Below, one piece after another: positions 43,983 through 53,918 of a DNA stretch of 64,000 nucleotides. A model generated the notes under the pieces. The model made no database searches, was not told where the DNA came from, and saw nothing but the letters and a program-made list of their open reading frames with translations. Positions within the stretch are counted from its first letter, which is position 1. The number at the start of each line of letters is the position of its first letter. Source of the DNA: Alphaproteobacteria bacterium (GTDB taxonomy: Bacteria; Pseudomonadota; Alphaproteobacteria; Caulobacterales; Parvularculaceae); assembly GCA_030433215.1 (NCBI GenBank), contig JAUIMC010000006.1, forward strand, positions 1-64,000, given 5' to 3'. The translations under genes were made by a program, and so were the position numbers.

Positions 43983-45896
43983 TCAGCCGCGCAGATTCAC
44001 CACATTCGATTCCATGCCGAGGGCCTCGCGGGCGCGCTCGACAATGTGGGCGGCGTTGAGCCGGGCCGCGTCATACATCTTCTCCGGGGTATCGTGATCC
44101 TGGAAGACGTCCGGCAGGTGCATGGTGCGGATCTTCAGGCCGTTGTCGAGAAGCCCGGTCTCGGCGAGGAAGTGCAGGACGAAAGCGCCGAAACCGCCGC
44201 GCGAGCCTTCCTCGACGGTGACCAGCACTTCATGCTCGCGGACAAGGCGCATGATCAGGTCGTGATCGAGGGGCTTGGCGAAGCGGGCGTCGGCGACGGT
44301 CGTTGAAATCCCCTGGGCCTCCAGCGTGTCGGCGGCTTTGAGCGATTCCTGAAGGCGCCCGCCGAGCGAGAGGATCGCGACCTTCGTGCCTTCGCGGACG
44401 ACGCGGCCCTTGCCGATCTCGAGGATCTTGCCCTGCTCTGGCATGTCGACGCCCATGCCCTCGCCGCGCGGATAGCGGAAGGCGATGGGATTTTCGTCGA
44501 AGGCAGCCGCCGTCGCCGTCATGTGCACGAGCTCGGCTTCGTCGCCCGCCGCCATGATCACCATGTTTGGCAGGCAGCCGAGATAGGCGATGTCGAAGGA
44601 GCCGGCATGGGTCTGGCCGTCGGCCCCGACGAGCCCGGCGCGGTCCATGGGGAAGCGCACGGGCAGGTTCTGGATCGCGACGTCATGAACAACAGAGTCA
44701 TAAGCCCGCTGCAGGAAGGTCGAATAGATCGCCGCGAAGGGCTTGAGACCGTCCGCCGCAAGCCCCGCCGCGAAGGTGACGGCGTGCTGCTCGGCGATGC
44801 CGACATCGTAGCAACGGTCGGGATAGACTTCGGCGAACATGTCGAGCGAGGTGCCCGACGGCATAGCCGCAGTGATGCCGATGATGCGGTCGTCTTTTTC
44901 CGCTTCCTTGATCAGGGTCTTGGCGAAGACTTTCTGATAGGCGGGCGCGTTGGGCGTGCCTTTTTTCTGCTTGCCGGAGACGACGTCGAATTTCGCGACG
45001 CCGTGATATTTGTCGGCGGATTCCTCCGCAGGCGGATAACCGGCGCCTTTGCGCGTCACCACATGGACGAGCACCGGGCCCTCTTTCATGTCGCGGACAT
45101 TTTCAAGCACCGGCACGAGCTGGTCGAGATTGTGGCCGTCGATGGGGCCTACATAATAAAAGCCGAGCTCCTCAAAGAGCGTGCCGCCGGAAACCATGCC
45201 GCGGCCATATTCTTCCGCTTTCGCAAGCTGGTTGTAGATCGCCTTCGGAAGGCGCTTGGCGAGTTGTTTCCCGAAGGTGCGGAAGCCCTGATAGACGCCC
45301 GAAGACGAGGCGCGCGCGAGATAGGCGCTCATGGCGCCGACCGGCGGCGCGATCGACATGTCGTTGTCGTTGAGGATCACCACCATCTTCGAACCGAGAT
45401 GCCCGGCGTTGTTGAGGCCTTCATAGGCCATGCCGCCCGACATGGAGCCGTCGCCGATCACGGCGATGGAGGTTGCGTCCTTTTTGAGATGGCGCGACGC
45501 CTCGGCAAAGCCGGTGGCGGCGGAGATCGACGTCGCCGCATGGGCCGCGCCGAACGGGTCGTATTCGCTTTCGGAGCGCTTCGTAAAACCGGAAAGCCCG
45601 CCGCCCTGGCGCAAGGTGCGGATGCGGTCGCGCCGGCCGGTGATGATCTTGTGGGGATAGCACTGGTGGCCCACATCCCAGACGAGCCGGTCATCGGGGG
45701 TGTTGAAGACATAATGGATGGCCGTGGTCAGTTCGACGACCCCGAGGCCGGAGCCCAGATGCCCGCCGGTCACCGACACCGCGTCGATCATCTCCGAGCG
45801 CAATTCATCCGCGAACTGGCGCAACTGGCTCTTGTCCAGCTTCCTCAGATCAGCGGGGAATTTGACGGTGTCGAGGAGCGGTGTTTCTGCGGCCAT
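43983..45896 (-). CDS. dxs: 1-deoxy-D-xylulose-5-phosphate synthase
   Basis: A 637-residue thiamine enzyme that condenses pyruvate and glyceraldehyde 3-phosphate at the start of the non-mevalonate isoprenoid and pyridoxal route. Motifs: [31 protein letters not shown], the TPP site [28 protein letters not shown] and the later [24 protein letters not shown]. It is full length, and the terminator lies 37 bases downstream. It is part of a dispersed xseB-dxs-tlyA series. Confidence 0.97.
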   Translation of the reverse strand: MAAETPLLDTVKFPADLRKLDKSQLRQFADELRSEMIDAVSVTGGHLGSGLGVVELTTAIHYVFNTPDDRLVWDVGHQCYPHKIITGRRDRIRTLRQGGGLSGFTKRSESEYDPFGAAHAATSISAATGFAEASRHLKKDATSIAVIGDGSMSGGMAYEGLNNAGHLGSKMVVILNDNDMSIAPPVGAMSAYLARASSSGVYQGFRTFGKQLAKRLPKAIYNQLAKAEEYGRGMVSGGTLFEELGFYYVGPIDGHNLDQLVPVLENVRDMKEGPVLVHVVTRKGAGYPPAEESADKYHGVAKFDVVSGKQKKGTPNAPAYQKVFAKTLIKEAEKDDRIIGITAAMPSGTSLDMFAEVYPDRCYDVGIAEQHAVTFAAGLAADGLKPFAAIYSTFLQRAYDSVVHDVAIQNLPVRFPMDRAGLVGADGQTHAGSFDIAYLGCLPNMVIMAAGDEAELVHMTATAAAFDENPIAFRYPRGEGMGVDMPEQGKILEIGKGRVVREGTKVAILSLGGRLQESLKAADTLEAQGISTTVADARFAKPLDHDLIMRLVREHEVLVTVEEGSRGGFGAFVLHFLAETGLLDNGLKIRTMHLPDVFQDHDTPEKMYDAARLNAAHIVERAREALGMESNVVNLRG

Positions 45897-46256
45897 GGGA
45901 AATCCCTCTTATTGTTGTGCGGCCTTTGCTTTTGCGCCTCTTCGGCTCAGGGCCGTCATGCGCCTTTGGCTCGGGTCCGGCGCGGGGCGACCGGGGCCCT
46001 TGAAAGACCCCTTTCTTCGCACCCCCCGCGCTGCAGTGCAGTAACCGCCTGTTCTAACGGTTCGACAAGATTTCTCCACCCTTTTTGAGGTGAAAAGAGG
46101 GCAACCCCCGGAGAATTGAAAGCCATGTTGCCGCCGGGACGCGGGGGCTTTTCCGGGCTTCCGGCAGGCCGTTTCGCCGCAGGCGGGAGCCGCCTTTCCC
46201 AATTGAAAACGATTCTCAAAAAGGCCAGATAAGGGCTCCCCCGAGGGCCTGATCCT
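45897..46256. other. 360-base divergent region between dxs and feoA
   Basis: No gene is seen. The left 300 bases are unremarkable GC-rich sequence; the right end contains an AT-rich Fur-like site (46203-46221) and probably the feo promoter. dxs should start from a promoter in the left part. Confidence 0.5.
46203..46221. promoter_or_regulatory. Fur-box-like site upstream of feoAB
   Basis: TTGAAAACGATTCTCAAAA resembles a Fur box (GATTCTCA core with a mirrored GA.AA.G half). It is 36-54 bases upstream of feoA in the only AT-rich patch there. Iron-dependent repression of feo by Fur is common in proteobacteria; binding here is inferred. Confidence 0.5.
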
Positions 46257-46490
46257 ATGCTCCTGAGCGACATGAAAAAGGGCGCGGCCGGCCGCATCGC
46301 GGCGATCAGCGCCGACGACCCGCTGATCGAGGCGAAACTGCGCGAAATCGGCTTTGCGGAAAGCGATTCGGTGGAGCTCGCCCATATCGGCCCGCTCGGC
46401 GGCACGCCGGTCTGCGTGCGCCTCAACCGGACGCTAATCGCCCTGCGCCTCGACGAGGCCAAAGCCATTTCCGTGACCGTCGAGCCATGA
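46257..46490 (+). CDS. feoA: Ferrous iron transport protein A
   Basis: A 77-residue SH3-like protein with the FeoA core GAAGRIAAISADDPLIEAKLREIGFAESDSVELAHIGPLGGTPVCVRL-type layout (only positions cited here). FeoA is a small cytosolic accessory of the Fe2+ permease FeoB, whose gene begins inside this one (ATGA overlap of 4 nt). No feoC follows. Confidence 0.93.
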   Translation: MLLSDMKKGAAGRIAAISADDPLIEAKLREIGFAESDSVELAHIGPLGGTPVCVRLNRTLIALRLDEAKAISVTVEP

Positions 46491-48328
46491 CCGCCGCCGC
46501 CACCCGCATCGCTCTCGTCGGCGCGCCCAATTGCGGCAAGTCGACCCTCTTCAACGGGCTCACGGGCGGGCGCGCCAAGGTCGCCAACTATCCGGGCGCC
46601 ACCGTCGAGACCCGGCATGGGCGTTTCGAAACACCCGGCGGACACAGCGTCGACCTCATCGACCTGCCGGGTTTTTACGGCATGTCGCCGCGCTCCCTCG
46701 ACGAGAAGATCGCGCTCGAAACCGTGCTCGGCAAGGACGGCGCGGCGCCGGAGCTGATCCTCGCCCTCGTCGACGCCGCGAATGTGCGCACCCATCTTCA
46801 GTCGGTGCTGCAATTGCGCGCCATCGGAGCGCCGATGATCGTCGTTCTTAATATGTATGACCTCGCCCTGCGCGACGGCTTCGAGATCGATCTTGAAAAG
46901 CTTGAAAAGGAACTCGCGCTGCCCGTCGTCACCGCCAATGCGACGCGCAAGGCGGGCCGCGAGGCGCTGCTCGCCAAACTCGACGGCGTGCTGGCCGGTC
47001 TGAAAGACATCAAGCCCGCCCCGGCGGGCGCCTATCCCGCGCCGGAAGACATCCGCGCCCATCAGGGCGAGGCGCGCCGCATCGCCGACGCCGCCATTCT
47101 CTATGAGCCGCTTTTCAACCGGGCGACGCGCATCATCGACCGCTTTGCGCTGCACCCGCTGTTCGGTCCCGCGATCCTCGCCGCGCTGTTGTTCTTCATG
47201 TTCCAGGCGGTGTTCACCTGGGCGACGGCGCCGGTGGATTTCCTCGACGCCAGCGCCGGCGCGCTGGGCGAGTTTCTCGGCGCGCGATTGCCCGAAGGCT
47301 GGCTGCGCGATCTCCTTGTCGACGGGGTGATCGCCGGGGTCGGCAGCGTCGTCGTTTTCCTGCCGCAGATCGTGATCCTCTTCACCTTCATCCTGTTGCT
47401 CGAGGCGTCAGGCTATATGGCGCGCGCGGCCTTCCTGATGGACGAGATCATGCACCGCTTCGGGCTGAATGGCCGGGCGTTCATTCCGCTGCTCTCGAGT
47501 TTCGCCTGCGCCATTCCGGGCATCATGGCCTCGCGCGTGATCGAGAACGACCGCGACCGGCTGACGACGATCTTGATCGCGCCCTTGATGACCTGTTCGG
47601 CGCGCCTGCCCGTCTACACGCTGATCATCGCCGCCTTCATCCCCAAGGAAACGGTGGGGCCGTTCAACCTGCAAGGGCTGGTGCTCTTCGCGCTTTACAT
47701 CGCGGGGATCTTCAGCGCGGTCCTGATCGCCTTTCTTTTCAAGCGCACCATCGCCAAAGCGCGCTCGCAGCCGCTGATCATGGAACTGCCCACCTATAAG
47801 CTCCCCAACGCCAAGGACTTCTTCATCAGCCTGTGGATGCGCGCCTCCGCCTTTTTGAAGCGCGCCGGCACGGTGATCCTCGCGACTTCGGTCATTCTCT
47901 GGTTCCTCGCCGCCTATCCGGCCTCGGCGACGAGTTTGCGCGAAAGTTTCGCGGGCCGCATCGGCTCGCTCCTGGAACCCTTGCTCGCGCCCATCGGCTT
48001 CAATCTCGAGATCGCCATCGCCCTCGTTCCCGGCATGGCCGCGCGCGAAGTCGCGGTCAGCGCCCTCGGCACGGTCTACGCCGTTCATGGCGGACCGGAA
48101 GACGCGCAAGGGCTTGCCGAAACCCTGCAATCGGCCTGGAGCCTGCCGACGGCGCTGGCTTTCCTCGCCTGGTATGTCTTCGCGCCGCAATGTTTCGCGA
48201 CGCTCGCGACGATCCGGCGGGAAACGGGCTCGTGGAAGTGGGCGGGCTTTGCGCTCGGCTATCTTTTCGCCCTCGCCTATCTCGGCGCCGGGCTCGTCTA
48301 CTGGGGCGCGCGCGCCGCCGGGCTTTAG
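46487..48328 (+). CDS. feoB: Ferrous iron transport protein B
   Basis: A 613-residue Fe2+ transporter. The cytosolic G domain has the P-loop GAPNCGKSTLFNGLTG near 11, DLPGFYGM (G3) and LNMYD (G4), followed by the transmembrane Gate repeats (CAIPGIMASRVI and CSARLPVYTLII with their Cys). It is shorter than the E. coli protein (773) but normal for the compact form. It is translationally coupled to feoA. The membrane part ends in the usual C-terminal helices, with no C-terminal FeoC-like extension. Confidence 0.95.
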   Translation: MTAAATRIALVGAPNCGKSTLFNGLTGGRAKVANYPGATVETRHGRFETPGGHSVDLIDLPGFYGMSPRSLDEKIALETVLGKDGAAPELILALVDAANVRTHLQSVLQLRAIGAPMIVVLNMYDLALRDGFEIDLEKLEKELALPVVTANATRKAGREALLAKLDGVLAGLKDIKPAPAGAYPAPEDIRAHQGEARRIADAAILYEPLFNRATRIIDRFALHPLFGPAILAALLFFMFQAVFTWATAPVDFLDASAGALGEFLGARLPEGWLRDLLVDGVIAGVGSVVVFLPQIVILFTFILLLEASGYMARAAFLMDEIMHRFGLNGRAFIPLLSSFACAIPGIMASRVIENDRDRLTTILIAPLMTCSARLPVYTLIIAAFIPKETVGPFNLQGLVLFALYIAGIFSAVLIAFLFKRTIAKARSQPLIMELPTYKLPNAKDFFISLWMRASAFLKRAGTVILATSVILWFLAAYPASATSLRESFAGRIGSLLEPLLAPIGFNLEIAIALVPGMAAREVAVSALGTVYAVHGGPEDAQGLAETLQSAWSLPTALAFLAWYVFAPQCFATLATIRRETGSWKWAGFALGYLFALAYLGAGLVYWGARAAGL

Positions 48329-48401
48329 CGGGCTGCGCTCGCGGCTTGCGCGGGCGCGCGGCGCTTTCCATGATCGCTTCGAACAGCGGAGCGATACTCC
48401 C

Positions 48402-49223
48402 ATGACGGACATTTACGCGGGCAAGCTGTGCGTCGTCACCGGCGCGGGATCGGGCATCGGCCGGGCGCTGTCGCGCGCGCTTGCGTCCCGCGGCGCAAGG
48501 CTGGCGCTGTCGGACATAAATGAAGAGGGCCTTGCGGAAACTGTCAGCCTGATCGGCGCGCCGGCGTCCAATTCGATCCGCGCGGACAGGCTCGACGTCG
48601 CCGACGCGAACGACATTGAAGCCTACGCCGCGAGCGTAAAGGAAAGCCTCGGCGACGCCGATTACGTTTTCAACGTCGCCGGGATGACGCGCCTCGGGGA
48701 TTTCGCGGAAACCTCGCTCGAAAATTTCGAGAAAGTAATGAACGTCAATTTCTGGGGCGTCGTCCGCATGACCAAGGCGTTCCTGCCGCAATTGCTGGCG
48801 ACCGGAGGCGGCGTCGTCAACATATCGAGCCTGTTCGGCCTGATCGGGTTTCGCGGCCAGACCCACTATTCAGCCTCGAAATTCGCCGTGCGCGGGTTTT
48901 CAGAAACGCTCGCCCTTGAGCTCGAGGAAAAGGGCGTCGCCGTCACCTCCGTTCATCCGGGCGGCGTCGCCACGAACATCGTGCGCAATGCCGGGCTCGA
49001 TGGTCTGCCCGAGGGCGTTCCCGACAAGGCGGCGTTCGACGCGGCTTTTGACAAACTCGCCATCACCCCGGCGGAAAAAGCCGCGGAGATTATTCTCGAC
49101 GGCGCGGCGAAGAGAAAACGCCGCGTCATCGTCGGCTCGGACGCGAAATTCGTGTCCGCGATCCAGCGCCTCTTCCCGCAAAGCTATGCGAAGATTTTAA
49201 AACGGCTGCGCGGCGAAAATTAG
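48402..49223 (+). CDS. Short-chain dehydrogenase/reductase
   Basis: A 273-residue classical SDR. VVTGAGSGIGRAL is the NAD(P) loop near 12, NVAGMTR and NVNFWG follow, and the catalytic Ser/YSASKFAVRG (Tyr-x3-Lys) are intact. The substrate is unknown. ATG 48402, 73 bases after feoB, is the only start giving a standard N-terminus. The stop lies 2 bases from the stop of the convergent xseB. Confidence 0.88.
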   Translation: MTDIYAGKLCVVTGAGSGIGRALSRALASRGARLALSDINEEGLAETVSLIGAPASNSIRADRLDVADANDIEAYAASVKESLGDADYVFNVAGMTRLGDFAETSLENFEKVMNVNFWGVVRMTKAFLPQLLATGGGVVNISSLFGLIGFRGQTHYSASKFAVRGFSETLALELEEKGVAVTSVHPGGVATNIVRNAGLDGLPEGVPDKAAFDAAFDKLAITPAEKAAEIILDGAAKRKRRVIVGSDAKFVSAIQRLFPQSYAKILKRLRGEN

Positions 49224-49225
49224 CC

Positions 49226-49483
49226 CTATTCGAAATCAGCTTTTTCGGTTTTGGGTTTGCCGTTCCCGTCGACGACGATCTTCTCGATCTTTTCCTGCGC
49301 CGATTTCAGCGTCGTTTCGCAATGGGCTTTGAGGGCGGCGCCGCGCTCGTAAAGCTTGATCGATTCTTCGAGCGCCGCCTGCCCGCTTTCGAGCTTGGCG
49401 ACGATGTCTTCGAGCTCGGCGAGGGCTTTCTCGAAGGAAAGCGCGGCGATGTCGGCGGGCGTCTTGGTCGGTGCTTTGGCCAT
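49226..49483 (-). CDS. xseB: Exodeoxyribonuclease VII small subunit
   Basis: An 85-residue helical protein with the XseB signature [34 protein letters not shown]. It oligomerises around XseA, whose gene lies 38 kb away at 10261-11739. It is alone in its transcript here, although in relatives it usually sits next to dxs. Confidence 0.95.
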   Translation of the reverse strand: MAKAPTKTPADIAALSFEKALAELEDIVAKLESGQAALEESIKLYERGAALKAHCETTLKSAQEKIEKIVVDGNGKPKTEKADFE

Positions 49484-49568
49484 GGGCGATGTTTAGCGGG
49501 CCCCGCCCGGCTCTGGCAAGCCGGTTCCGCCTCTATCGTTATGGCCCCGAACCCCATAAAAGCCCGGC

Positions 49569-50747
49569 ATGGAAAAATTCGACGCAGCGATAATCGGGGC
49601 CGGCGCGGCCGGCATGATGGCGGCCATCGAGGCGGGGCGGCGCGGAAGGCGGGTGCTTCTCATCGACCACGCCGCCAAGCCGGGGGAGAAAATCCGTATT
49701 TCCGGCGGCGGGCGCTGCAACTTCACCAATATCCATGCGGGGGCGAAAAATTTCATCTCTGAGAACCCGCATTTCTGCAAGTCGGCCCTGAAGCGCTTCA
49801 CCGCGGCGGATTTCATCGCCCGCGTCGACAAGCGCGGCGTCGCCTGGCACGAAAAGGCGCTGGGTCAGCTTTTTTGCGACGACTCATCACGCTCGATTAT
49901 CGAGATGCTGGTCGACGACTGCCGCGCGGCGGATGTCGAGATGCGTCTCTCGACAAGCGTCGACACGGTGGAGAAAACCGGCGACGGGTTCACGCTGGCG
50001 ACCAGCGGCGGCAAGGTGCAATGCGCGTCGCTCGTGATTGCGACCGGCGGCAAGTCGATCCCGAAAATGGGCGCGACGGACTTCGCCTACAAGATCGCGC
50101 GGCAATTCGGCCTTTCGATTGTCGAGCCGCGCCCGGCGCTCGTCCCCCTCACCTTCACCGACGGCGTGCTGGAGGAAACCGCGCCGCTATCCGGCGTCAG
50201 CACGGAGGCCGCCGTCTCCTGCAATGGCATGTCGTTTCGCGAGGCTTTGCTGTTCACCCATCGCGGGCTGTCGGGACCGAGCATTTTGCAGATTTCGTCT
50301 TACTGGCGCGAGGGCGACGAACTTTCCATAAACCTCGCGCCGGGCCGGGACGTTTTCGCGGCGCTCAAAGCCGCGCGCCAGGACAATGGCAAACAGGCGC
50401 CGCAGACCGCGCTGGCGCAGCTCCTGCCCAAGCGTCTCGCCGACTGGATCGCGCAACGGGCGGGCGCGGGGCCGCGCCTCGGCGACTATAGCGATGCAAA
50501 ACTGAAAACTCTCGCCGGCGCGGTCACGGACTGGCGCGTCAAGCCGGCGGGCTCGGAAGGCTGGCGCACGGCGGAAGTCACCCTCGGCGGCGTCGACACC
50601 GACGCGCTGTCCTCGAAGACCATGGAAGCAAATTCCGTTCCCGGACTATATTTCATCGGCGAAGCGGTCGACGTCACCGGCTGGCTCGGCGGCTATAATT
50701 TCCAGTGGGCCTGGTCCTCCGGCTGGGCCGCGGGACAGGCCCTATGA
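49569..50747 (+). CDS. NAD(P)/FAD-dependent oxidoreductase, HI0933/YhiN family
   Basis: A 392-residue flavoprotein: FAD site AAIIGAGAAGMMAAIEAG near the start, RISGGGRCNFTN as the family hallmark, SLVIATGGKSIPKMGATDFAYKIA and the C-terminal YFIGEAVDVTGWLGGYNFQWAWSSGW. The HI0933/YhiN group includes BaiN and aminoacetone oxidase members; substrate is unknown. It is divergent from xseB with 85 bases between starts. Confidence 0.9.
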   Translation: MEKFDAAIIGAGAAGMMAAIEAGRRGRRVLLIDHAAKPGEKIRISGGGRCNFTNIHAGAKNFISENPHFCKSALKRFTAADFIARVDKRGVAWHEKALGQLFCDDSSRSIIEMLVDDCRAADVEMRLSTSVDTVEKTGDGFTLATSGGKVQCASLVIATGGKSIPKMGATDFAYKIARQFGLSIVEPRPALVPLTFTDGVLEETAPLSGVSTEAAVSCNGMSFREALLFTHRGLSGPSILQISSYWREGDELSINLAPGRDVFAALKAARQDNGKQAPQTALAQLLPKRLADWIAQRAGAGPRLGDYSDAKLKTLAGAVTDWRVKPAGSEGWRTAEVTLGGVDTDALSSKTMEANSVPGLYFIGEAVDVTGWLGGYNFQWAWSSGWAAGQAL

Positions 50748-50816
50748 GCGAGACTTGAACTAATCTCAAAATGGATTAGCCTTTTCCGCTGTCTTTACTG
50801 TGGCGGGGCGTCTTCC

Positions 50817-51290
50817 ATGAAAAAATTCCTGATGTTCCTCGGGGGCGTCTTCCTTTGCGTTATTGTGCTGTTCATTGGCCTCGCAATTTTTATGAGCGTG
50901 CAGCTCGGCCCGGCCAACAAGGAAGCCACGGCCTATGCGCGCGAGTCCATCGAGGCGATTGCGACCGCCTGGAACAGCGACGCCGTTTATGAACGCGCCA
51001 GCGCGGAGTTGAAAGAAACGCTGAAAGAGGGAGACCTCGTGGCGCTCATGAGCCAGGGCGCGCGCGCCGTCGGCGATCTTGAAGCGTTGGGCGAACTCTC
51101 CTGCTTCACCAACATTTCCACGACCACGGGCAATGGCAAGGTGACCTTATCCCAATGCACGGCGACCGGCGCGCATCAACGCGGCTCGGTCGACTACCGG
51201 ATCAATATTGAAAAGCGCGCGGACAGCTGGGAGATAAACGGCTTCCACTTCACCGTTACCAAATCCGAAGAAGGCGCTGTCGAGATTTAA
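50817..51290 (+). CDS. Membrane-anchored hypothetical protein
   Basis: A 157-residue protein with one N-terminal membrane helix (MFLGGVFLCVIVLFIGLAIFM) and a soluble C-terminal domain of mixed helix and strand with two Cys (LSCFTN and SQCTATG). The shape is like small nuclear-transport-factor-like or DUF4864-type domains, but no family is recognised with certainty. It lies 8 bases before the convergent ABC-F gene. Confidence 0.6.
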   Translation: MKKFLMFLGGVFLCVIVLFIGLAIFMSVQLGPANKEATAYARESIEAIATAWNSDAVYERASAELKETLKEGDLVALMSQGARAVGDLEALGELSCFTNISTTTGNGKVTLSQCTATGAHQRGSVDYRINIEKRADSWEINGFHFTVTKSEEGAVEI

Positions 51291-51298
51291 GCGCCCGC

Positions 51299-52894
51299 CT
51301 AAGCCGCCTTCTGGCGCTTGTCGGCCTGCATAATGAGGGCGCGGTAATCCTCAAGGTCGCCGTCATAGGGCTTGGCGGCGCCGTCTTTCACGAGCCAGAG
51401 CTGGTCCGCCGTCGCTTCGGCGAGGAAGACGTCGTGAGTGATCAGCAAGACCGCGCCCGGATAATCGTTGAGCGCGTAGATCAGCGCCTCGCGGCTGTCG
51501 ATATCGAGGTGCGAGGTCGGCTCGTCGAGGATCAGGATATGCGGCGCGTCGAGGGACATGAGCCCGAGAAGCAAGCGCACTTTCTCCCCGCCCGACAGCT
51601 TCTCGACATTGGTGTCGACTTTCTCATGGGAAAAGCCCATCTGCGCGGCCTTGGCGCGCTGCTTGCCCACGGGCGTGTCCTTGGGGAGCGCGCGGCGCAC
51701 ATGGTCGAGCACCGAGTCGCCCAGCGTCAGCTCGTCGAGCTGGTCCTGCGAAAAATAGCCGATGCGGATGGCGCCCGGCGCCGTGAGCTTGCCGCCCATC
51801 AGCTTCAGCCGGCCGGCGATGGATTTGACGAGGGTCGTCTTGCCCTGGCCGTTGGCGCCGACAATCGCGATGCGGTCTTCCGGGTCGACGCGCAAATCGA
51901 CGTCCGCCAAAATCAGCGCATCGTCGCCATAACCGAGATCGGCGCCGGCGAGATGCAGCATGGGCGGCGACAGGGGGTCTTTGGGCGCGGGAAAATGAAA
52001 CGGCGTCGTGCGCTCGGCGAGCGGGATCGAAACGTCCTGCATCTTTTCAAGTTTTTTCACGCGCGACTGCGCCTGGCGGGCTTTCGAAGCCTTGGCGCGG
52101 AAGCGGTCCACGAAGGCCTGCAAATGCGCCTTCTCCGCCTCCTGCTTCGAGCGCTGGCTTTCAAGCTGGGCGACTTTCGCGGCGCGCAGCTGGAGCCAGG
52201 CGTCATAGCCGCCGGGACAGACCGTCAGCTTTTTATGCTCGAGCGCCATGGTGTGCGTCACGCAGCGGTTCAAAAGCTCGCGGTCGTGAGAGACGATCAG
52301 CACCGTATACGGATATTTCTTGATATAGCCCTCGAGCCAGGACGCGCCCTCGAGATCGAGATAGTTGGTAGGCTCGTCGAGGAGCAGCAAGTCCGGCTCG
52401 GCGAAGAGGACGCCCGCGAGCGCCGCGCGCATGCGCCAGCCGCCGGAGAACTCGCGCGTCGCGCGCGACAGATCCGCATCGGAAAAGCCGAGACCTTTGA
52501 GGACTTCCGCGGCGCGCGCCTCCGCCGACCAAGCGTCGATGTCGATGAGGCGGGTGTGGATCTCCGCGATGCGCATGGGGTCTTCGGCCGTCTCGGCCTC
52601 CGCCATCAGGGCGTGGCGCTCATGATCGGCGGCGAGCACCACCTCGAGGATGGTCTCGTCCGTGGGCGCCACCTCCTGCGCGACCCAGCCGAGGCTCGCC
52701 TTGCCGCTCATGCGGATGGCGCTCTCAGGCGAGGGCTCGGCGATCTCCTCGCGGATGAGGCGCAACAGGGTGGATTTGCCCGTGCCGTTGCGCCCCACCA
52801 GCCCGACCTTCCAGCCGGACGAAACCTGGGCGCTCGCGCCCTCAAACAAGGGGCGCGCCTCAACGCGGTAATCGAGATTGGTAATCGTCAACAT
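51299..52894 (-). CDS. ABC-F family ATPase
   Basis: A 531-residue protein with two ABC cassettes and no membrane domain. Cassette 1: GRNGTGKSTLLRL, FSGGWRMR, LLLDEPTNYLDL. A basic linker (FVDRFRAKASKARQAQSRVKKLEK) follows, then cassette 2: GANGQGKTTLVK, LSGGEKVRLLLG, ILDEPTSHLDI. ABC-F proteins act on the ribosome in translation regulation or antibiotic protection. The C-terminus lacks the long Uup-like DNA-binding tail, so the type resembles YheS/EttA more than Uup. Which subgroup is not settled. Confidence 0.92.
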   Translation of the reverse strand: MLTITNLDYRVEARPLFEGASAQVSSGWKVGLVGRNGTGKSTLLRLIREEIAEPSPESAIRMSGKASLGWVAQEVAPTDETILEVVLAADHERHALMAEAETAEDPMRIAEIHTRLIDIDAWSAEARAAEVLKGLGFSDADLSRATREFSGGWRMRAALAGVLFAEPDLLLLDEPTNYLDLEGASWLEGYIKKYPYTVLIVSHDRELLNRCVTHTMALEHKKLTVCPGGYDAWLQLRAAKVAQLESQRSKQEAEKAHLQAFVDRFRAKASKARQAQSRVKKLEKMQDVSIPLAERTTPFHFPAPKDPLSPPMLHLAGADLGYGDDALILADVDLRVDPEDRIAIVGANGQGKTTLVKSIAGRLKLMGGKLTAPGAIRIGYFSQDQLDELTLGDSVLDHVRRALPKDTPVGKQRAKAAQMGFSHEKVDTNVEKLSGGEKVRLLLGLMSLDAPHILILDEPTSHLDIDSREALIYALNDYPGAVLLITHDVFLAEATADQLWLVKDGAAKPYDGDLEDYRALIMQADKRQKAA

Positions 52895-52936
52895 TCGCGG
52901 GTCTTACCGCAATGCAGCAATTAGGCAAGGGGTGAT

Positions 52937-53860
52937 TCATTTGGCCAACACAAGCTCAGGTAATTTTTGGGTGACGTGCTCTGTAAATGCGCTCACGGCT
53001 GGCGGCGTCCCCTTTCGTGAGGGCTGCAACAAGCTGAGGGTTGCATCTCCGGACGTCCATCCTGGTAAAACCTCCGTAAGCCGACCGATTTTCACGTCAT
53101 TTGCGCAGACATAAGCGGGAAGCGAGACGATGCCCAGGCCAGCAGCGCAGGCTTCTTTGAGTGTAACCATATCATCGCTGCTCAATCTCGGGATAAACTG
53201 AATAACCTGCGAATCTTCACCGTTCGTGTGTAATTTCCATTGAGCAATGTCTGTTCGCCAACCCAAACACAACCCGCTGTGGCCTTTTAACTCTTCCGGT
53301 ACAACGGGTTCGCCGAATTCCTCAACGTAGCGAGGAGAAGCGAATAAACGCCATTCCACTTTCGCAACTCGCTTCTGAATCAAACTGGAATCAGGCAGGT
53401 TTTCAACGTGTCCTCTGATCGCCAAGTCTACCCCCGCATCAATGAGATTGACCAAGTCATTGGTTACTAATTGTCCAATCTCAACCTTCGGATGTTGCCG
53501 GAGAAATTCGGAAACGAGCGCTTCAAGAGCAAACTGCGCAACACCAACAGAGCATGATATTCGGACTTTACCCGTTAGTGCTTCGCTTCGGTGCTTGATC
53601 GAAGTTTCTGCCGCGTGAACTTCTTCCACAACCGCCTTGGCATGACGGAAGAACTCAGCGCCGACATCCGTAATTGCAAATTGTCGAGAGGTGCGTTGAA
53701 TGAGCCGCGCGCCTAGTCGGGATTCCAATTGCTGTATGTGGCGGCTTAGTCGGGATTTCGGAACGCCTAACGCACGGCCTGCAGGTGCAAATCCTCGCTG
53801 TTCAACGACATGAAAAAAATACAGATAGTCGTTCAAATCGAGTGTCGAATCCTCGCCCAT
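52937..53860 (-). CDS. LysR-type transcriptional regulator
   Basis: A 307-residue LTTR. The N-terminal winged HTH lies near residues 9-67 (LYFFHVVEQRGFAPAGRALGVPKSRLSRHIQQLE), then a linker helix and the effector domain (GKVRISCSVGVAQFALEALVSEFL). The composition is AT-richer than the flanking genes. It is divergent from the pirin gene, and the region between carries inverted half-sites likely to be its operator. It probably controls itself and the pirin operon. Confidence 0.92.
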   Translation of the reverse strand: MGEDSTLDLNDYLYFFHVVEQRGFAPAGRALGVPKSRLSRHIQQLESRLGARLIQRTSRQFAITDVGAEFFRHAKAVVEEVHAAETSIKHRSEALTGKVRISCSVGVAQFALEALVSEFLRQHPKVEIGQLVTNDLVNLIDAGVDLAIRGHVENLPDSSLIQKRVAKVEWRLFASPRYVEEFGEPVVPEELKGHSGLCLGWRTDIAQWKLHTNGEDSQVIQFIPRLSSDDMVTLKEACAAGLGIVSLPAYVCANDVKIGRLTEVLPGWTSGDATLSLLQPSRKGTPPAVSAFTEHVTQKLPELVLAK

Positions 53861-53861
53861 A

Positions 53862-53918
53862 GTTCTATTTATGGAACGATATGTCCTAAGTAAAGCTATT
53901 TCCGTCTGATCGTTCTAT
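53862..53918. promoter_or_regulatory. Repeated GTTCTAT half-sites between LysR and pirin genes
   Basis: GTTCTATTTATGGAAC at 53862-53877 is a near palindrome. ATGGAACGAT (53871-53880) and ATCGTTCTAT (53909-53918) form a longer inverted pair with one mismatch, 28 bases apart. This gives three half-sites in the 93-base divergent gap, a layout expected for a LysR-type regulator tetramer. Confidence 0.6.

Noticed and set aside
44523-46088. Plus-strand frame opposite dxs
   Set aside because: Dxs motifs are unambiguous on the minus strand; this frame has only Arg/Asp/Gly-rich sequence.
45956-47155. Minus-strand frame across the feoA/feoB start
   Set aside because: It overlaps the well supported feoA and feoB genes and has no family features.
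51434-52924. Plus-strand frame opposite the ABC-F gene
   Set aside because: Antisense of the two ABC cassettes, no recognisable domain.
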